Of a DNA stretch of 64,000 nt, positions 44,944 through 53,591 are shown in pieces. The translations under genes and the position numbers were made by a program. The stretch comes from Rhodothermales bacterium. Lineage in GTDB: Bacteria > Bacteroidota > Rhodothermia > Rhodothermales > Bin80. Under the pieces are notes generated by a model that had not been told where the DNA came from, did not search any database, and saw only the letters and a program-made list of their open reading frames with translations. The stretch lies in assembly GCA_022821385.1 (NCBI GenBank), contig JAJEDR010000074.1:1-64000 (forward strand). Reading direction: 5' to 3'. Numbering within the stretch: the stretch's first letter is position 1; each line of letters starts with the position of its first letter.

Positions 44944-46533
44944 ATGCTGCATCAGCATGTGTTTGATTATGTGATTGTGGGAGCAGGCGCAGCAGGGTGT
45001 GTAGTAGCTCGCCGTCTTGCCGAAGATCAACATACTCGGGTACTTCTTCTCGAAGCCGGTCCCTCCGATCGATCTCCACTCATCCACATGCCGGCGGGTT
45101 TTACCAAACTCACCGGCAAAAATGTGAACTGGTGCTTCAAGACCGTACCCCAAAAGCGTTTGAACAACCGTGAAATGCACTATCCTCAGGGACGTACGCT
45201 GGGAGGCAGTACATCCATTAACGCCATGATCTACATCCGGGGACATCGCCTGGACTACGAAGAGTGGCGTGAACTGGGCTGCGATGGCTGGGGATATGCA
45301 GATGTACTTCCGTATTTCAAGAAGTCCGAGAACAACGAACGTTTTGTGGACGAGTACCACGGGCGAGGTGGTCCACTGAATGTTGCAGATCAGGTTCAAT
45401 CAAACCTGCTTACGCGCGCGTTCGTCAGATCAGCACAGGAGGTCGGCATCCCCTATAACCCCGACTTGAACGGTGCCAGCCAGTCAGGCGTGAGCTATTA
45501 CCAGGTTACGCAGCGAAATGTACGCCGGGAGAGTGCAGCAACGGCGTTTCTACGCCCGCCCAGACCGAATCTTACCATTCAAACCCGAGCGGTTGCAACA
45601 CGCGTGCTCGTTGAAAACGGCCGGGCCACCGGAATTGAGTACATACAGAATGGTAAACGCACCCAGGCTCGTGCGGAACGGGAGGTGATACTCAGTGGCG
45701 GAGCCGTCAACTCCCCAAAGATTCTGCTGCTGTCAGGGATCGGACCCGCAGATGAATTAAAAGCACTTGGAATTACGGTAGAACACGACCTGCCGGGCGT
45801 TGGCAGAAATTTCCAGGACCACATGGATGTGTACCTGGCTGCATCTTCCAGTAAACCCATCAGCTATAACGGGCACGACCGCTGGAATAGGGCAATCCTG
45901 CATGGTATTCAGTACCTGCTGTACAAGACCGGGCCGGTAACTGCCTCGGTATGTGAAGCCGGCTGTTTTCTCAAAAGCTCGCCCGAAGTCCGATCCCCCG
46001 ATATACAGATTCACTGCCTGCCCGCATATGTGGTGGACCATGGCCGGATGACCATCAAAGGTCATGGCTTAACCATCAATACTTGTAATCTGCGTCCGCG
46101 CAGCATTGGATCCGTAACTCTGCGCAGCAGCGATCCATTTGATGATCCCGCAATTGATCCAAATTTCCTGGACGACCCCTACGATCTTAAGGTGTCCATG
46201 GAAGGGTTTAAATGGGGACGGCGCATATTGGGTGCTCCTTCTTTCCGTCAATACATTGAAAAGGAAATCCTGCCTGGACCAGAAGCACAGAGCGAGGAAG
46301 AAATTGGAGCCTATATCCGAAAATGGGCAAAAAATGATTATCATCCTATAGGGTCCTGTAAAATGGGAACCGACGACGAGGCCGTGGTGGACACACAGCT
46401 TCGCGTACGGGGGCTTGAGGCGCTTCGCGTGATTGACGCCTCTATCATGCCCCGCCTAATCAGCGGCAACACACAGGCAACTTCCATTATGATTGGTGAA
46501 AAAGGAGCTGCCATGATCAAGGAGCCGGTCTAA
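44944..46533 (+). CDS. Choline-dehydrogenase-like GMC flavoprotein
   Basis: 529 residues from ATG 44944; the track's earlier start lies within the preceding gene. The FAD motif is 'DYVIVGAGAAGCVVARRL' (8-25), GMC signature 1 is 'GRTLGGSTSINAMIYIRG', signature 2 is 'GAVNSPKILLLSGIGP', and the catalytic His is in 'DYHPIGSCKMG'. It closely follows the BetA/alcohol dehydrogenase pattern. Together with the aldehyde dehydrogenase downstream it could oxidise an alcohol to an acid. Whether the substrate is choline cannot be decided, as no betaine transporter or BetI is present. Confidence 0.92.
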   Translation: MLHQHVFDYVIVGAGAAGCVVARRLAEDQHTRVLLLEAGPSDRSPLIHMPAGFTKLTGKNVNWCFKTVPQKRLNNREMHYPQGRTLGGSTSINAMIYIRGHRLDYEEWRELGCDGWGYADVLPYFKKSENNERFVDEYHGRGGPLNVADQVQSNLLTRAFVRSAQEVGIPYNPDLNGASQSGVSYYQVTQRNVRRESAATAFLRPPRPNLTIQTRAVATRVLVENGRATGIEYIQNGKRTQARAEREVILSGGAVNSPKILLLSGIGPADELKALGITVEHDLPGVGRNFQDHMDVYLAASSSKPISYNGHDRWNRAILHGIQYLLYKTGPVTASVCEAGCFLKSSPEVRSPDIQIHCLPAYVVDHGRMTIKGHGLTINTCNLRPRSIGSVTLRSSDPFDDPAIDPNFLDDPYDLKVSMEGFKWGRRILGAPSFRQYIEKEILPGPEAQSEEEIGAYIRKWAKNDYHPIGSCKMGTDDEAVVDTQLRVRGLEALRVIDASIMPRLISGNTQATSIMIGEKGAAMIKEPV

Positions 46534-47987
46534 TGACGCATCACTGGATAGGAGGAAAAAACACTCGCTCAGAGATCAGGGATCGGTTCACAACCGTGAG
46601 CCCTGCACACGATACCACCGTCGGGGACTATGCACTCGGGACCGCCTCGGACATGGATAAGGCGGTGCAGACGGCACGTGCCGCCTTTGATACCGGACCA
46701 TGGCCCCGAATGTCTGGACAGGAACGCGCCAGCATCCTGAATGCAACGGCGGACCTGATTGACGCACACAACGATGATCTGGCCAGACTGGAAACGCTCG
46801 AGAGCGGAAAACCCATCACACAGGCCAAAGCAGAAATGAATTCCGCAGCTGATCTGTGGCGCTATGCAGCAACGCTCGCCCGCCACACCTGCGGCGAAGC
46901 TTACAATAGCCTCGGCGAAAATAAACTCGGACTGGTTCTGCGCGAACCTGCGGGGGTCGTAGGCATGATTACGCCATGGAATTTTCCGCTGCTCATAATC
47001 AGTCAGAAATTGCCATTCGCGTTATCTGTCGGCTGTACAGCCGTGATTAAACCTAGCGAATTGACGCCAGGCACCACACTGCAATTGGCTGCACTGGCAC
47101 ATGAAGCTGGTGTGCCGGGAGGCGTGATCAATGTCGTAACCGGTCTGGGAGAACCTGTAGGAAGCCGCCTGTCCGAGCATCCCGATATTGATGTAATCTC
47201 ATTCACGGGCTCGACCGCCGTGGGGCGCCAGGTGGCAGCCACAGCTAGCAGAAACCTGAAACGCTGCTCTCTGGAGCTCGGAGGGAAGAACCCCCATATC
47301 ATATTCGCGGACGCAGACCTGGACGCTGCACTTGATCCAGTCGTGTTTGGCGTCTACTTCAACATGGGAGAGTGTTGCAACAGCGGCAGTCGGCTGCTGC
47401 TGGACGAGCGCATTGCCCAAGAATTCACCGAACGTGTGATCCAATTGGCACGTACCGTACCCGTTGGCGATCCGCTTGACCCTGCCACCAAGGTTGGAGC
47501 CATCATCAATATCCCGCAACTGGAAAAGATCAGAAGGTATGTGGGTAACGGTACAGAGTGCGGTGCGCAGCTGCGCCTCGGTGGACACAGCATCCCAACG
47601 CCCACCGGACGATTTTTTGAACCTACCGTGTTTGACGGAGTGACTCAGGAGATGATTATCGCGCGGGATGAAATATTTGGACCGGTACTGTCAATATTGA
47701 CGTTCAAAACAAAAGAGGAAGCCATCCAGATCGCTAACGACACCCTTTACGGACTCAGCGCCGGCCTGTGGACCTCCAATGTTGATACAGCATTTGAGGT
47801 CAGCCGCAAAATCCGCGCAGGCACTATATGGATCAACTGTTTCATGGATGGGTACCCTGAACTTCCCTTTGGTGGCTACGGGGACAGTGGGCTGGGGCGT
47901 GAGTTGGGGCGGTTTTCCACTGACGAATTTACAGAGCTCAAAACCGTCCAACTCCATTTAGGCGAACACACCGGTTCCTGGCTGTAA
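46533..47987 (+). CDS. NAD(P)-dependent aldehyde dehydrogenase
   Basis: 484 residues. The Rossmann-region motif 'FTGSTAVGRQVAA', 'LELGGKNPHIIFADAD' with the general-base Glu, and the nucleophile Cys in 'NMGECCNSGSRLLL' are intact. 'PFGGYGDSGLGRELG' lies near the C-terminus. It resembles betaine-aldehyde/gamma-aminobutyraldehyde dehydrogenases. The start overlaps the upstream TAA (TAATG), so the GMC enzyme and this one form a coupled alcohol-to-acid pair. Confidence 0.93.
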   Translation: MTHHWIGGKNTRSEIRDRFTTVSPAHDTTVGDYALGTASDMDKAVQTARAAFDTGPWPRMSGQERASILNATADLIDAHNDDLARLETLESGKPITQAKAEMNSAADLWRYAATLARHTCGEAYNSLGENKLGLVLREPAGVVGMITPWNFPLLIISQKLPFALSVGCTAVIKPSELTPGTTLQLAALAHEAGVPGGVINVVTGLGEPVGSRLSEHPDIDVISFTGSTAVGRQVAATASRNLKRCSLELGGKNPHIIFADADLDAALDPVVFGVYFNMGECCNSGSRLLLDERIAQEFTERVIQLARTVPVGDPLDPATKVGAIINIPQLEKIRRYVGNGTECGAQLRLGGHSIPTPTGRFFEPTVFDGVTQEMIIARDEIFGPVLSILTFKTKEEAIQIANDTLYGLSAGLWTSNVDTAFEVSRKIRAGTIWINCFMDGYPELPFGGYGDSGLGRELGRFSTDEFTELKTVQLHLGEHTGSWL

Positions 47988-47998
47988 AACTTTTCGCG

Positions 47999-49258
47999 AT
48001 GCGTATCCTCAAGCTCCTGCCCTTACTGCTCCTAGCCGCCTGCCAAGGCGCCAGCGACCAAACCGATACAGAAAAACAGGTGGAGGTCTTCACGTGGTGG
48101 ACCTCCGGCAGCGAGGCCACCGCGCTGGAAACTGTACTCGACGCGTACAGAGGAGCCTACCCGGAGGTCGACCTGATCAACGCTTCAGTCGCAGGTGGTG
48201 GAGGCTCAGCGGCCCGTCCAATACTTCAAACCAGACTCCTGGGCGGTAACCCTCCAGACAGCTGGCAGACCCACCACGGCGCCGAATTGATGGAGTATTA
48301 CGTCAACCCCGACTTTGTCGCGTCACTCAGGGATCTCTACGAGGCAGAAGGTTGGTACGAATTATTCGCCCCTTCCCTTATAGATATGGTTAGCCGAGAC
48401 GGTGAACCCTATCTGGTCATCCTGAATCTTCATCGTAGCAACACCCTTTGGTACAATAAGCCATTACTCGCCGAACACGGAGTTGTAATTGGAGATTCGC
48501 TTAGCCTAGAGGAATTGCTTGGTATCGCAGAATTACTTCAAAGTGCTAATATTCCGGCCATGTGTATGGGGGACACTGGGATCTGGGCTACTGGGATCAT
48601 GTTCGAAAATACACTCGTGGGCACTGTCGGCCCCGAACGGTATTTGGGGCTTTGGGATGGAACCGTCAGCTTCACAGACCCAGACGTGATGGCGGCCATA
48701 GAGAACTATGGCCGATTGCTTGACTACCAGAATGCGGACCATGCGGCCCTCTCATGGGACCAGGCAGCTAAAAAACTGGGAGACGGTGATTGTGCCTTCT
48801 ACTCGATGGGGGACTGGGTTTATGGTGAATTAATCCAGAACGGACTGGAAGAAAACGTTGACTTCGGCTGGGTTGCCCATCCTGGAAGTGACGGAACATT
48901 CCTGTTGGTTACGGACGGTTTTACCCTGGCCAAAGGCGCCCCCAATCCCACAGAAGCCCTTGAGCTGCTGCGAATCATGGGGGACCGCGTCGTTCAGGAG
49001 GACTTTAATCTGATAAAGGGCTCCATCTGTGCACGAACCGACTGCGACCGTTCCCGGTTTGGCCCCTACCTCCAGTGGTCAATGGACAAGTATGCCGAAG
49101 GAGCGGCTGTGCCTACAGTTATCCATGGTTCAGCTGCACCCCCAGCTTTTCAACAGGCGCTCAATGATGCGTTGACGAATTTTGTTGTGCAGCGTGACCC
49201 TCTGGCCTTTGCTGAAACCCTGGCCCGTGAGGCGCGTGCGGCAGGCTTTGGTCAGTAG
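47999..49258 (+). CDS. ABC-transporter sugar-binding lipoprotein (CUT1)
   Basis: 419 residues. The signal ends in the lipobox 'LLLLAAC' (Cys 15). The mature part is a family 1 solute-binding protein: 'FTWWTSGSEATALETVLDAY', 'VAGGGGSAARPILQTRLLGGNPPDSWQTHHG', 'YSMGDWVYGELIQNG'. The 'GGNPPD' and 'QTHHG' stretch recalls glucose/mannose-binding proteins of the Gts type, which points to a monosaccharide or related polyol. It lies 11 bp after the aldehyde dehydrogenase and just ahead of two permease genes. Confidence 0.93.
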   Translation: MRILKLLPLLLLAACQGASDQTDTEKQVEVFTWWTSGSEATALETVLDAYRGAYPEVDLINASVAGGGGSAARPILQTRLLGGNPPDSWQTHHGAELMEYYVNPDFVASLRDLYEAEGWYELFAPSLIDMVSRDGEPYLVILNLHRSNTLWYNKPLLAEHGVVIGDSLSLEELLGIAELLQSANIPAMCMGDTGIWATGIMFENTLVGTVGPERYLGLWDGTVSFTDPDVMAAIENYGRLLDYQNADHAALSWDQAAKKLGDGDCAFYSMGDWVYGELIQNGLEENVDFGWVAHPGSDGTFLLVTDGFTLAKGAPNPTEALELLRIMGDRVVQEDFNLIKGSICARTDCDRSRFGPYLQWSMDKYAEGAAVPTVIHGSAAPPAFQQALNDALTNFVVQRDPLAFAETLAREARAAGFGQ

Positions 49259-49261
49259 AGC

Positions 49262-50254
49262 ATGGTCAACCCGCACTGGCTGGTCCGCAATAAAGGGCTG
49301 CTCTTTCTATTGCCCTCCCTCCTATTGACAGCCATCTTTGTCTACGGGTTCATCGGGACGAGCTTCTTTTACTCGCTCACCAACTGGCGTACACTTGCTG
49401 TTGATTTGTCCCTTCGTGACCCGCTGTGGCAAACCTACACGGACATGCTGGCTATGCCGCGCTTCCAGGCGGATCTCAGAAATACGCTCGTATTCACGGT
49501 ACTCTTCATCGGTCTTGCCGTCGGTATTGGACTTGGGCTTGCAATCTTGTTGGACCGACAGATAGCCGGTCGAGGCTTCTTCCGAAGTGCCTTTCTGTTC
49601 CCGTATGCGCTCTCATTCATTGTTACGGGAGTCGTCTGGCGATGGATTTTTAACCCGGAAACTGGCATAAATCTTTTCTTTGACATTCTGGGGATCAATC
49701 AGGTGCTGGAGTCTGCGGGGATGAGACCACTGTCACCAGGCTGGACAACTGATCCCGAGGTGGTCCTTTCTGTCAACCAGGTTCTGGCCCATGCCTTGCC
49801 TGGCGGGGCGACATTCCAGATTGAATGGGGAATTCCGGTGGCACTCATCCCCATAGCCATTGCAGCAACCTGGCAGTTATCCGGATTTGTGATGGCTATG
49901 TACTTGGGAGGGCTTGGAGGCATTAGCAGGCAGGTACGGGACGCCGCACGCATAGATGGCGCAGGAGAATTCAGAATGTACCGATCCGTGATCATTCCTA
50001 TGCTTACTCCAATCACGATTTCGACGGCGATCATTCTGTTACATGTTTCGCTAAAAATCTTTGATCTGGTTTTTGCCATGTCGGGGGTTGGGCCGGGCTT
50101 TGCGACGGATGTCCCTGCGATTTTCGTGTTCGAAATGATGTTCAAGGCCGCCCGGTACAACCTTGGAGCTGCCGCTTCCATCGTCATGCTGATCGCATCA
50201 TGCCTGATCATTGTGCCTTACCTCGTACACACATTCAGGAGCCGTGAGACATGA
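49262..50254 (+). CDS. Sugar ABC-transporter permease (MalF-type)
   Basis: 330 residues with about six membrane spans. The EAA loop reads 'DAARIDGAGEFRMYRSVIIPMLTP', which contacts the ATPase. The first span begins near residue 11 ('KGLLFLLPSLLLTAIFVYGF'). It pairs with the next permease, and the start is 3 bp after the binding protein. No ATP-binding subunit lies in the cluster; a shared MsmK/UgpC-like ATPase encoded elsewhere is the likely energiser. Confidence 0.94.
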   Translation: MVNPHWLVRNKGLLFLLPSLLLTAIFVYGFIGTSFFYSLTNWRTLAVDLSLRDPLWQTYTDMLAMPRFQADLRNTLVFTVLFIGLAVGIGLGLAILLDRQIAGRGFFRSAFLFPYALSFIVTGVVWRWIFNPETGINLFFDILGINQVLESAGMRPLSPGWTTDPEVVLSVNQVLAHALPGGATFQIEWGIPVALIPIAIAATWQLSGFVMAMYLGGLGGISRQVRDAARIDGAGEFRMYRSVIIPMLTPITISTAIILLHVSLKIFDLVFAMSGVGPGFATDVPAIFVFEMMFKAARYNLGAAASIVMLIASCLIIVPYLVHTFRSRET

Positions 50255-51066
50255 GCCTGAAACGCGGCATTCTGTGGTTTACTTTGGGGTTCGCGCTCAT
50301 TCTGTACGCGCTGCCTGTCTATGTGATGACCATCAATGGATTCAAAGATGCATCCAGCGTCAGCCTGGCCACGATGTGGCAATTACCGGGACGCGCCTCA
50401 CTAGGCGGCTTTGCAGAAGCCTGGGCGATGCTTTCTCCAAACCTGCGCAACAGCCTCGTGATGGTTATTCCCGCAGCATTGCTGTCCTCAATCATCGGCG
50501 CGCTGAACGGTTATGTTTTTTCAAAATGGCGTTTTCGCGGCTCTGAGGTATTATTTGCCCTGCTTCTGTTTGGCTTCTTTATCCCTTATCAGGCCATCCT
50601 GCTGCCTCTGGTCCGCTTCCTGCAGTGGATCAGTGTTTATGGCACACTTCCTGGGCTGGTGCTGACCCATGTAGTGTACGGTATCTCGGTAACTACACTC
50701 ATCTTCCGTAATTTTTACGTCAACATTCCAGGCTCTATCGTTGAGGCTGCTACCGTGGACGGGGCCGGCATGGTTGAGACCTTCTGGCGCGTTATGCTTC
50801 CATTGTCCCTGCCCGCTTTCGCTGTCACACTTATTTTTCAGTTCACTAATATCTGGAACGATTTTCTGTTTGGAATCACGGTGGTTCCGAACCCGAGAGC
50901 CCAACCAGTTACCATTGCGCTCAACAATCTTTCCGGATCCTTCTCGGTGGACTGGAACGTAGTTATGGCCGGCGCGGTCATAGCGGCTCTGCCCACGGCT
51001 GTGGTCTATATCGGACTGGGTAAATTCTTTGTACGAGGACTGGTATCTGGTGCGATAAAGGCATGA
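50251..51066 (+). CDS. Sugar ABC-transporter permease (MalG-type)
   Basis: 271 residues, six predicted spans and the EAA loop 'EAATVDGAGMVETFWRVMLPLSLP'. Residues 'PVYVMTINGFKD' near the N-terminus are typical of CUT1 MalG-like subunits. It overlaps the previous permease by 4 bp (ATGA) and the next GMC gene by 4 bp, which shows one continuous transcript. Confidence 0.94.
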   Translation: MSLKRGILWFTLGFALILYALPVYVMTINGFKDASSVSLATMWQLPGRASLGGFAEAWAMLSPNLRNSLVMVIPAALLSSIIGALNGYVFSKWRFRGSEVLFALLLFGFFIPYQAILLPLVRFLQWISVYGTLPGLVLTHVVYGISVTTLIFRNFYVNIPGSIVEAATVDGAGMVETFWRVMLPLSLPAFAVTLIFQFTNIWNDFLFGITVVPNPRAQPVTIALNNLSGSFSVDWNVVMAGAVIAALPTAVVYIGLGKFFVRGLVSGAIKA

Positions 51067-52538
51067 TCACTGCTGATATTGTCATAGTAGGTACTGGAAT
51101 TGGCGGAGGTACGCTGGCCTGGGGGTTGCGCAACACCGGTGCCCGCATCCTTTTGATTGAGCGTGGAGATTTTTTACCCCAGGAAGCACAGAACTGGGTC
51201 CCCGAAGCTGTTTTTGGCGATAACCGCTACAAACCGGACGAAACCTGGGAGTCTGCTGATGGTCGCTCCTTCAAGCCCGGAGTTCACTATTGTGTGGGAG
51301 GCAACTCCAAAGTTTACGGCGCCGCCCTGCCCCGTTTCCGGGAAGAAGACTTTGGGGCCCTTGAGCACGAGGGAGGAGTCAGTCCGGATTGGCCAATCAC
51401 CTATGACGAATTGGAACCGTATTACTGCCGTGCGGAAACATTGTATGGTGTGCGCGGGAATGCCGGAGAAGATCCTACCGATCCCGCACGTACTGCAGAT
51501 TACCCTCACAAGGCCGTTCCGCACGAACCTCAGATCGCCTGTTTAGCCACCTCCCTGCGGAAACAGGGACTCCATCCCTTCCACTTGCCCCTGGGAATTG
51601 ATCTCGGCGGACAATGCCTCCGTTGCCATACATGCGATGGTTTTCCGTGTAGAGTTCATGCAAAGCATGACGCTGAAGTATGTGTCGTGCGCCCTGCTAT
51701 TGACCACCCAAACGTAACTTTGTGGACAAATACTACAGCGCGCCGCATCGTGGTGCGCGACGGATCCGTCGATTCGCTTGAGCTGGAACGGGAAGGTGAA
51801 CTAGTAGCCGTGAGTGCAGGTACCTATGTACTCAGTTGCGGTGCCGTTAACTCCGCTGCATTGTTGCTTCGCTCCGATGGAATCCCGAACAACTCAGAAC
51901 TGATTGGCCGCAACTACATGGTGCACAACAACAGTGCGCTGATCGCTGTACGCCCGTGGGAAACGAATCGAACCACCTTCCAGAAAACGTTATCAATCAA
52001 TGATTGGTACTTTGGAGAGTCGTCGTGGCCGTGGCCCATGGGAAACCTGCAGATGATCGGCAAAGTGCAAGGATCTATGTTGAAATCCGCGCGCCCACGG
52101 TTGCCCCTTTCATGGCTGAGCTATTTGGCAAACAGAAGCATTGAATGGTGGGTGATGAGCGAGGATTTACCTGATCCCGACAACCGCGTTACACTTTCAT
52201 CAAGCGGGAGGATACAGATCCACTGGAAACCAAACAATTTAACTGCACACCGGCGTCTGTTAAGCAAGGCACGCAGGATGCTGCGCCGTGCCGGATATCC
52301 GATCCTGATAAGTCAGGAAATGGGGATTGAAACAAATTCGCATCAGTGCGGCACCTTACGCATGGGTAAGGATCCATGTGACAGCGTGCTTGATCCTTAC
52401 TGCCGTGTGCATGAACTCAAAAACCTCCGCGTCGTCGACGCTTCTTTTTTTCCATCCTCTGGGGCCATGAACCCGGCACTCACCATTGCGGCCCAGGCAC
52501 TTCGGGTTGCTGATAATGTGACAGACCAATTGCCATGA
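51063..52538 (+). CDS. GMC-family oxidoreductase with cysteine-rich insert
   Basis: 491 residues. The FAD motif is 'DIVIVGTGIGGGTLAWGL' (4-21), 'VGGNSKVYGAALPRFREEDF' precedes the substrate domain, and a Cys-rich insert 'CLRCHTCDGFPCRVHAKHD' lies near 184-202. The C-terminal 'SHQCGTLRMGKDP' has the active-site His, followed by 'VVDASFFPSSGAMNPALTIAAQALRVAD'. It is unlike the choline-dehydrogenase-like neighbour and closer to GMC dehydrogenases of sugars or sugar acids. There is no Tat signal. Its place directly after sugar permeases suggests that it acts on the imported compound. Confidence 0.88.
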   Translation: MITADIVIVGTGIGGGTLAWGLRNTGARILLIERGDFLPQEAQNWVPEAVFGDNRYKPDETWESADGRSFKPGVHYCVGGNSKVYGAALPRFREEDFGALEHEGGVSPDWPITYDELEPYYCRAETLYGVRGNAGEDPTDPARTADYPHKAVPHEPQIACLATSLRKQGLHPFHLPLGIDLGGQCLRCHTCDGFPCRVHAKHDAEVCVVRPAIDHPNVTLWTNTTARRIVVRDGSVDSLELEREGELVAVSAGTYVLSCGAVNSAALLLRSDGIPNNSELIGRNYMVHNNSALIAVRPWETNRTTFQKTLSINDWYFGESSWPWPMGNLQMIGKVQGSMLKSARPRLPLSWLSYLANRSIEWWVMSEDLPDPDNRVTLSSSGRIQIHWKPNNLTAHRRLLSKARRMLRRAGYPILISQEMGIETNSHQCGTLRMGKDPCDSVLDPYCRVHELKNLRVVDASFFPSSGAMNPALTIAAQALRVADNVTDQLP

Positions 52539-52609
52539 CTTGTTTTACACATTTGTCTGTGCAGCTGGGTACACTGAGAAGTCGCTGATAATACAACAAA
52601 CCATTTGCC
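52539..52609 (+). pseudogene. Duplicated fragment of a GMC-gene 3' end
   Basis: GCTGATAAT...TTGCCATGACT occurs at 52509-52540 (end of the GMC gene) and again at 52584-52615, 75 bp further on; by eye 27 of 32 bases agree. The second copy reads A-D-N-T-T-N-H-L-P-stop, parallel to A-D-N-V-T-D-Q-L-P-stop of the first, and the ATG in its tail is the start of the next gene. It is probably a remnant of a duplicated or second GMC gene. Confidence 0.5.
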
Positions 52610-53077
52610 ATGACTCGACGCCACATTTTTCTCATTCTAGCCGGTTTGGCCATAACCTCAGGGATGCAGGCGCAATCTCCGATTCCGTCTGTACTTGACG
52701 ATTTCCATCTTGCTGCTTCCGAAGCCGATTATGACCGATACTTCGGTCATCTCGCCGAAAACAGTGTCTTTCTGGGAACAGACATAACCGAGCGCTGGAC
52801 TAAGTCAGAATTCCAGGATTATGCCAGGCCCCATTTCAGCGCCGGACGCGGCTGGACCTATGTGCTCAAGACCCGTAACGTTCTCGTAGCCCCGGACGGC
52901 CAGACTGCCTGGTTTGACGAAATACTCCACAATGAAAAGTTCGGAGATGTCCGTGGAACAGGAGCTTTGATTCTTGAAGAGGACACGTGGAAGATCATTC
53001 AGTATCACCTTACACTGCCCGTACCCAATGATCTTATTGGCAAACTTGTCGAAATGATCAACGAGCAGTCAGAATGA
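52610..53077 (+). CDS. SnoaL/NTF2-like periplasmic protein
   Basis: 155 residues: a signal peptide ending near 'SGMQAQ' (22), then 'LDDFHLAASEADYDRYFGHLAEN', 'SVFLGTDITERWTKSEFQDYA', 'NVLVAPDGQTAWFDEILH' and 'GTGALILEEDTWKIIQYHLTLP', the SnoaL_3-type cone fold. Members bind small molecules or act as accessory domains. It ends the catabolic operon but is separated from the GMC gene by the duplicated fragment. Confidence 0.85.
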   Translation: MTRRHIFLILAGLAITSGMQAQSPIPSVLDDFHLAASEADYDRYFGHLAENSVFLGTDITERWTKSEFQDYARPHFSAGRGWTYVLKTRNVLVAPDGQTAWFDEILHNEKFGDVRGTGALILEEDTWKIIQYHLTLPVPNDLIGKLVEMINEQSE

Positions 53078-53308
53078 TCGGATGAGAAGATTTTCGGCGG
53101 ACCGGATCTATCCGGGATTAGCCATGCGTGTTCTTTCCTGTCGAGAATTTTCGTAGGGCTCCTCCTGAAGTTGGCGGTACACGGATGCTCACACTTTAAG
53201 TTAATTTTTGGCGGTAGGGACTCAAGTTTCTCCGGGCCCTCCACTGGTAATTGACTGGAAGTTCACTCATTTGCATGAGTATTCAGATAGCCCCATCCGA
53301 CAAAACTA
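53078..53308. other. Intergenic, nothing identified
   Basis: 231 bp with no ORF of interest, between the SnoaL-like gene and the PKD remnant. No clear terminator or repeat is seen. It may already be part of the decayed sequence to its right. Confidence 0.4.
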
Positions 53309-53591
53309 TTGAGTGACCCTGACAAAAGAGTATGTGACGCTGGAAAACGTGCTGAACCCAACTCTCATAGCGGTAAGGCCTTGAAACTCGATAAACGAGC
53401 GGAGGGAAAGGTCATTGAGTCTGCCACCTTCACCGCAGGAGCCGAGATACCGCCCCATACCGGCAACCTGGTCGCTGCAGAATGGAACTTTGAGGGGACC
53501 GGTACATTTCCAATTCCGGGCTTTTCACCCCTGCCGGCGTAACGAGTTTCCATGTAACGCTGGAGACCACGTACACCTTTTCAATACTTGG
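53309..53591 (+). pseudogene. Remnant of a PKD-domain protein
   Basis: The first frame gives 'ATFTAGAEIPPHTGNLVAAEWNFEGTGTFP', a recognisable PKD/immunoglobulin-like domain of secreted hydrolases, then hits a stop at 53540-53542. The neighbouring frame continues the fold with 'GVTSFHVTLETTYTF' (about 53535-53580), so a frameshift has broken the gene. No proper start is seen, and the match ends where the NCS1-type gene begins at 53592. The parent gene appears to be truncated at both ends. Confidence 0.55.

Noticed and set aside
41595-53077. Standard choline-to-betaine (bet) operon
   Set aside because: A choline-dehydrogenase-like and an aldehyde dehydrogenase are adjacent, but BetI, BetT and choline transporters are missing, and the importer is of the sugar type.
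53415-53591. N-terminal extension of the NCS1-type permease
   Set aside because: The extension is a shifted frame of the PKD remnant and is not related to the permease family.
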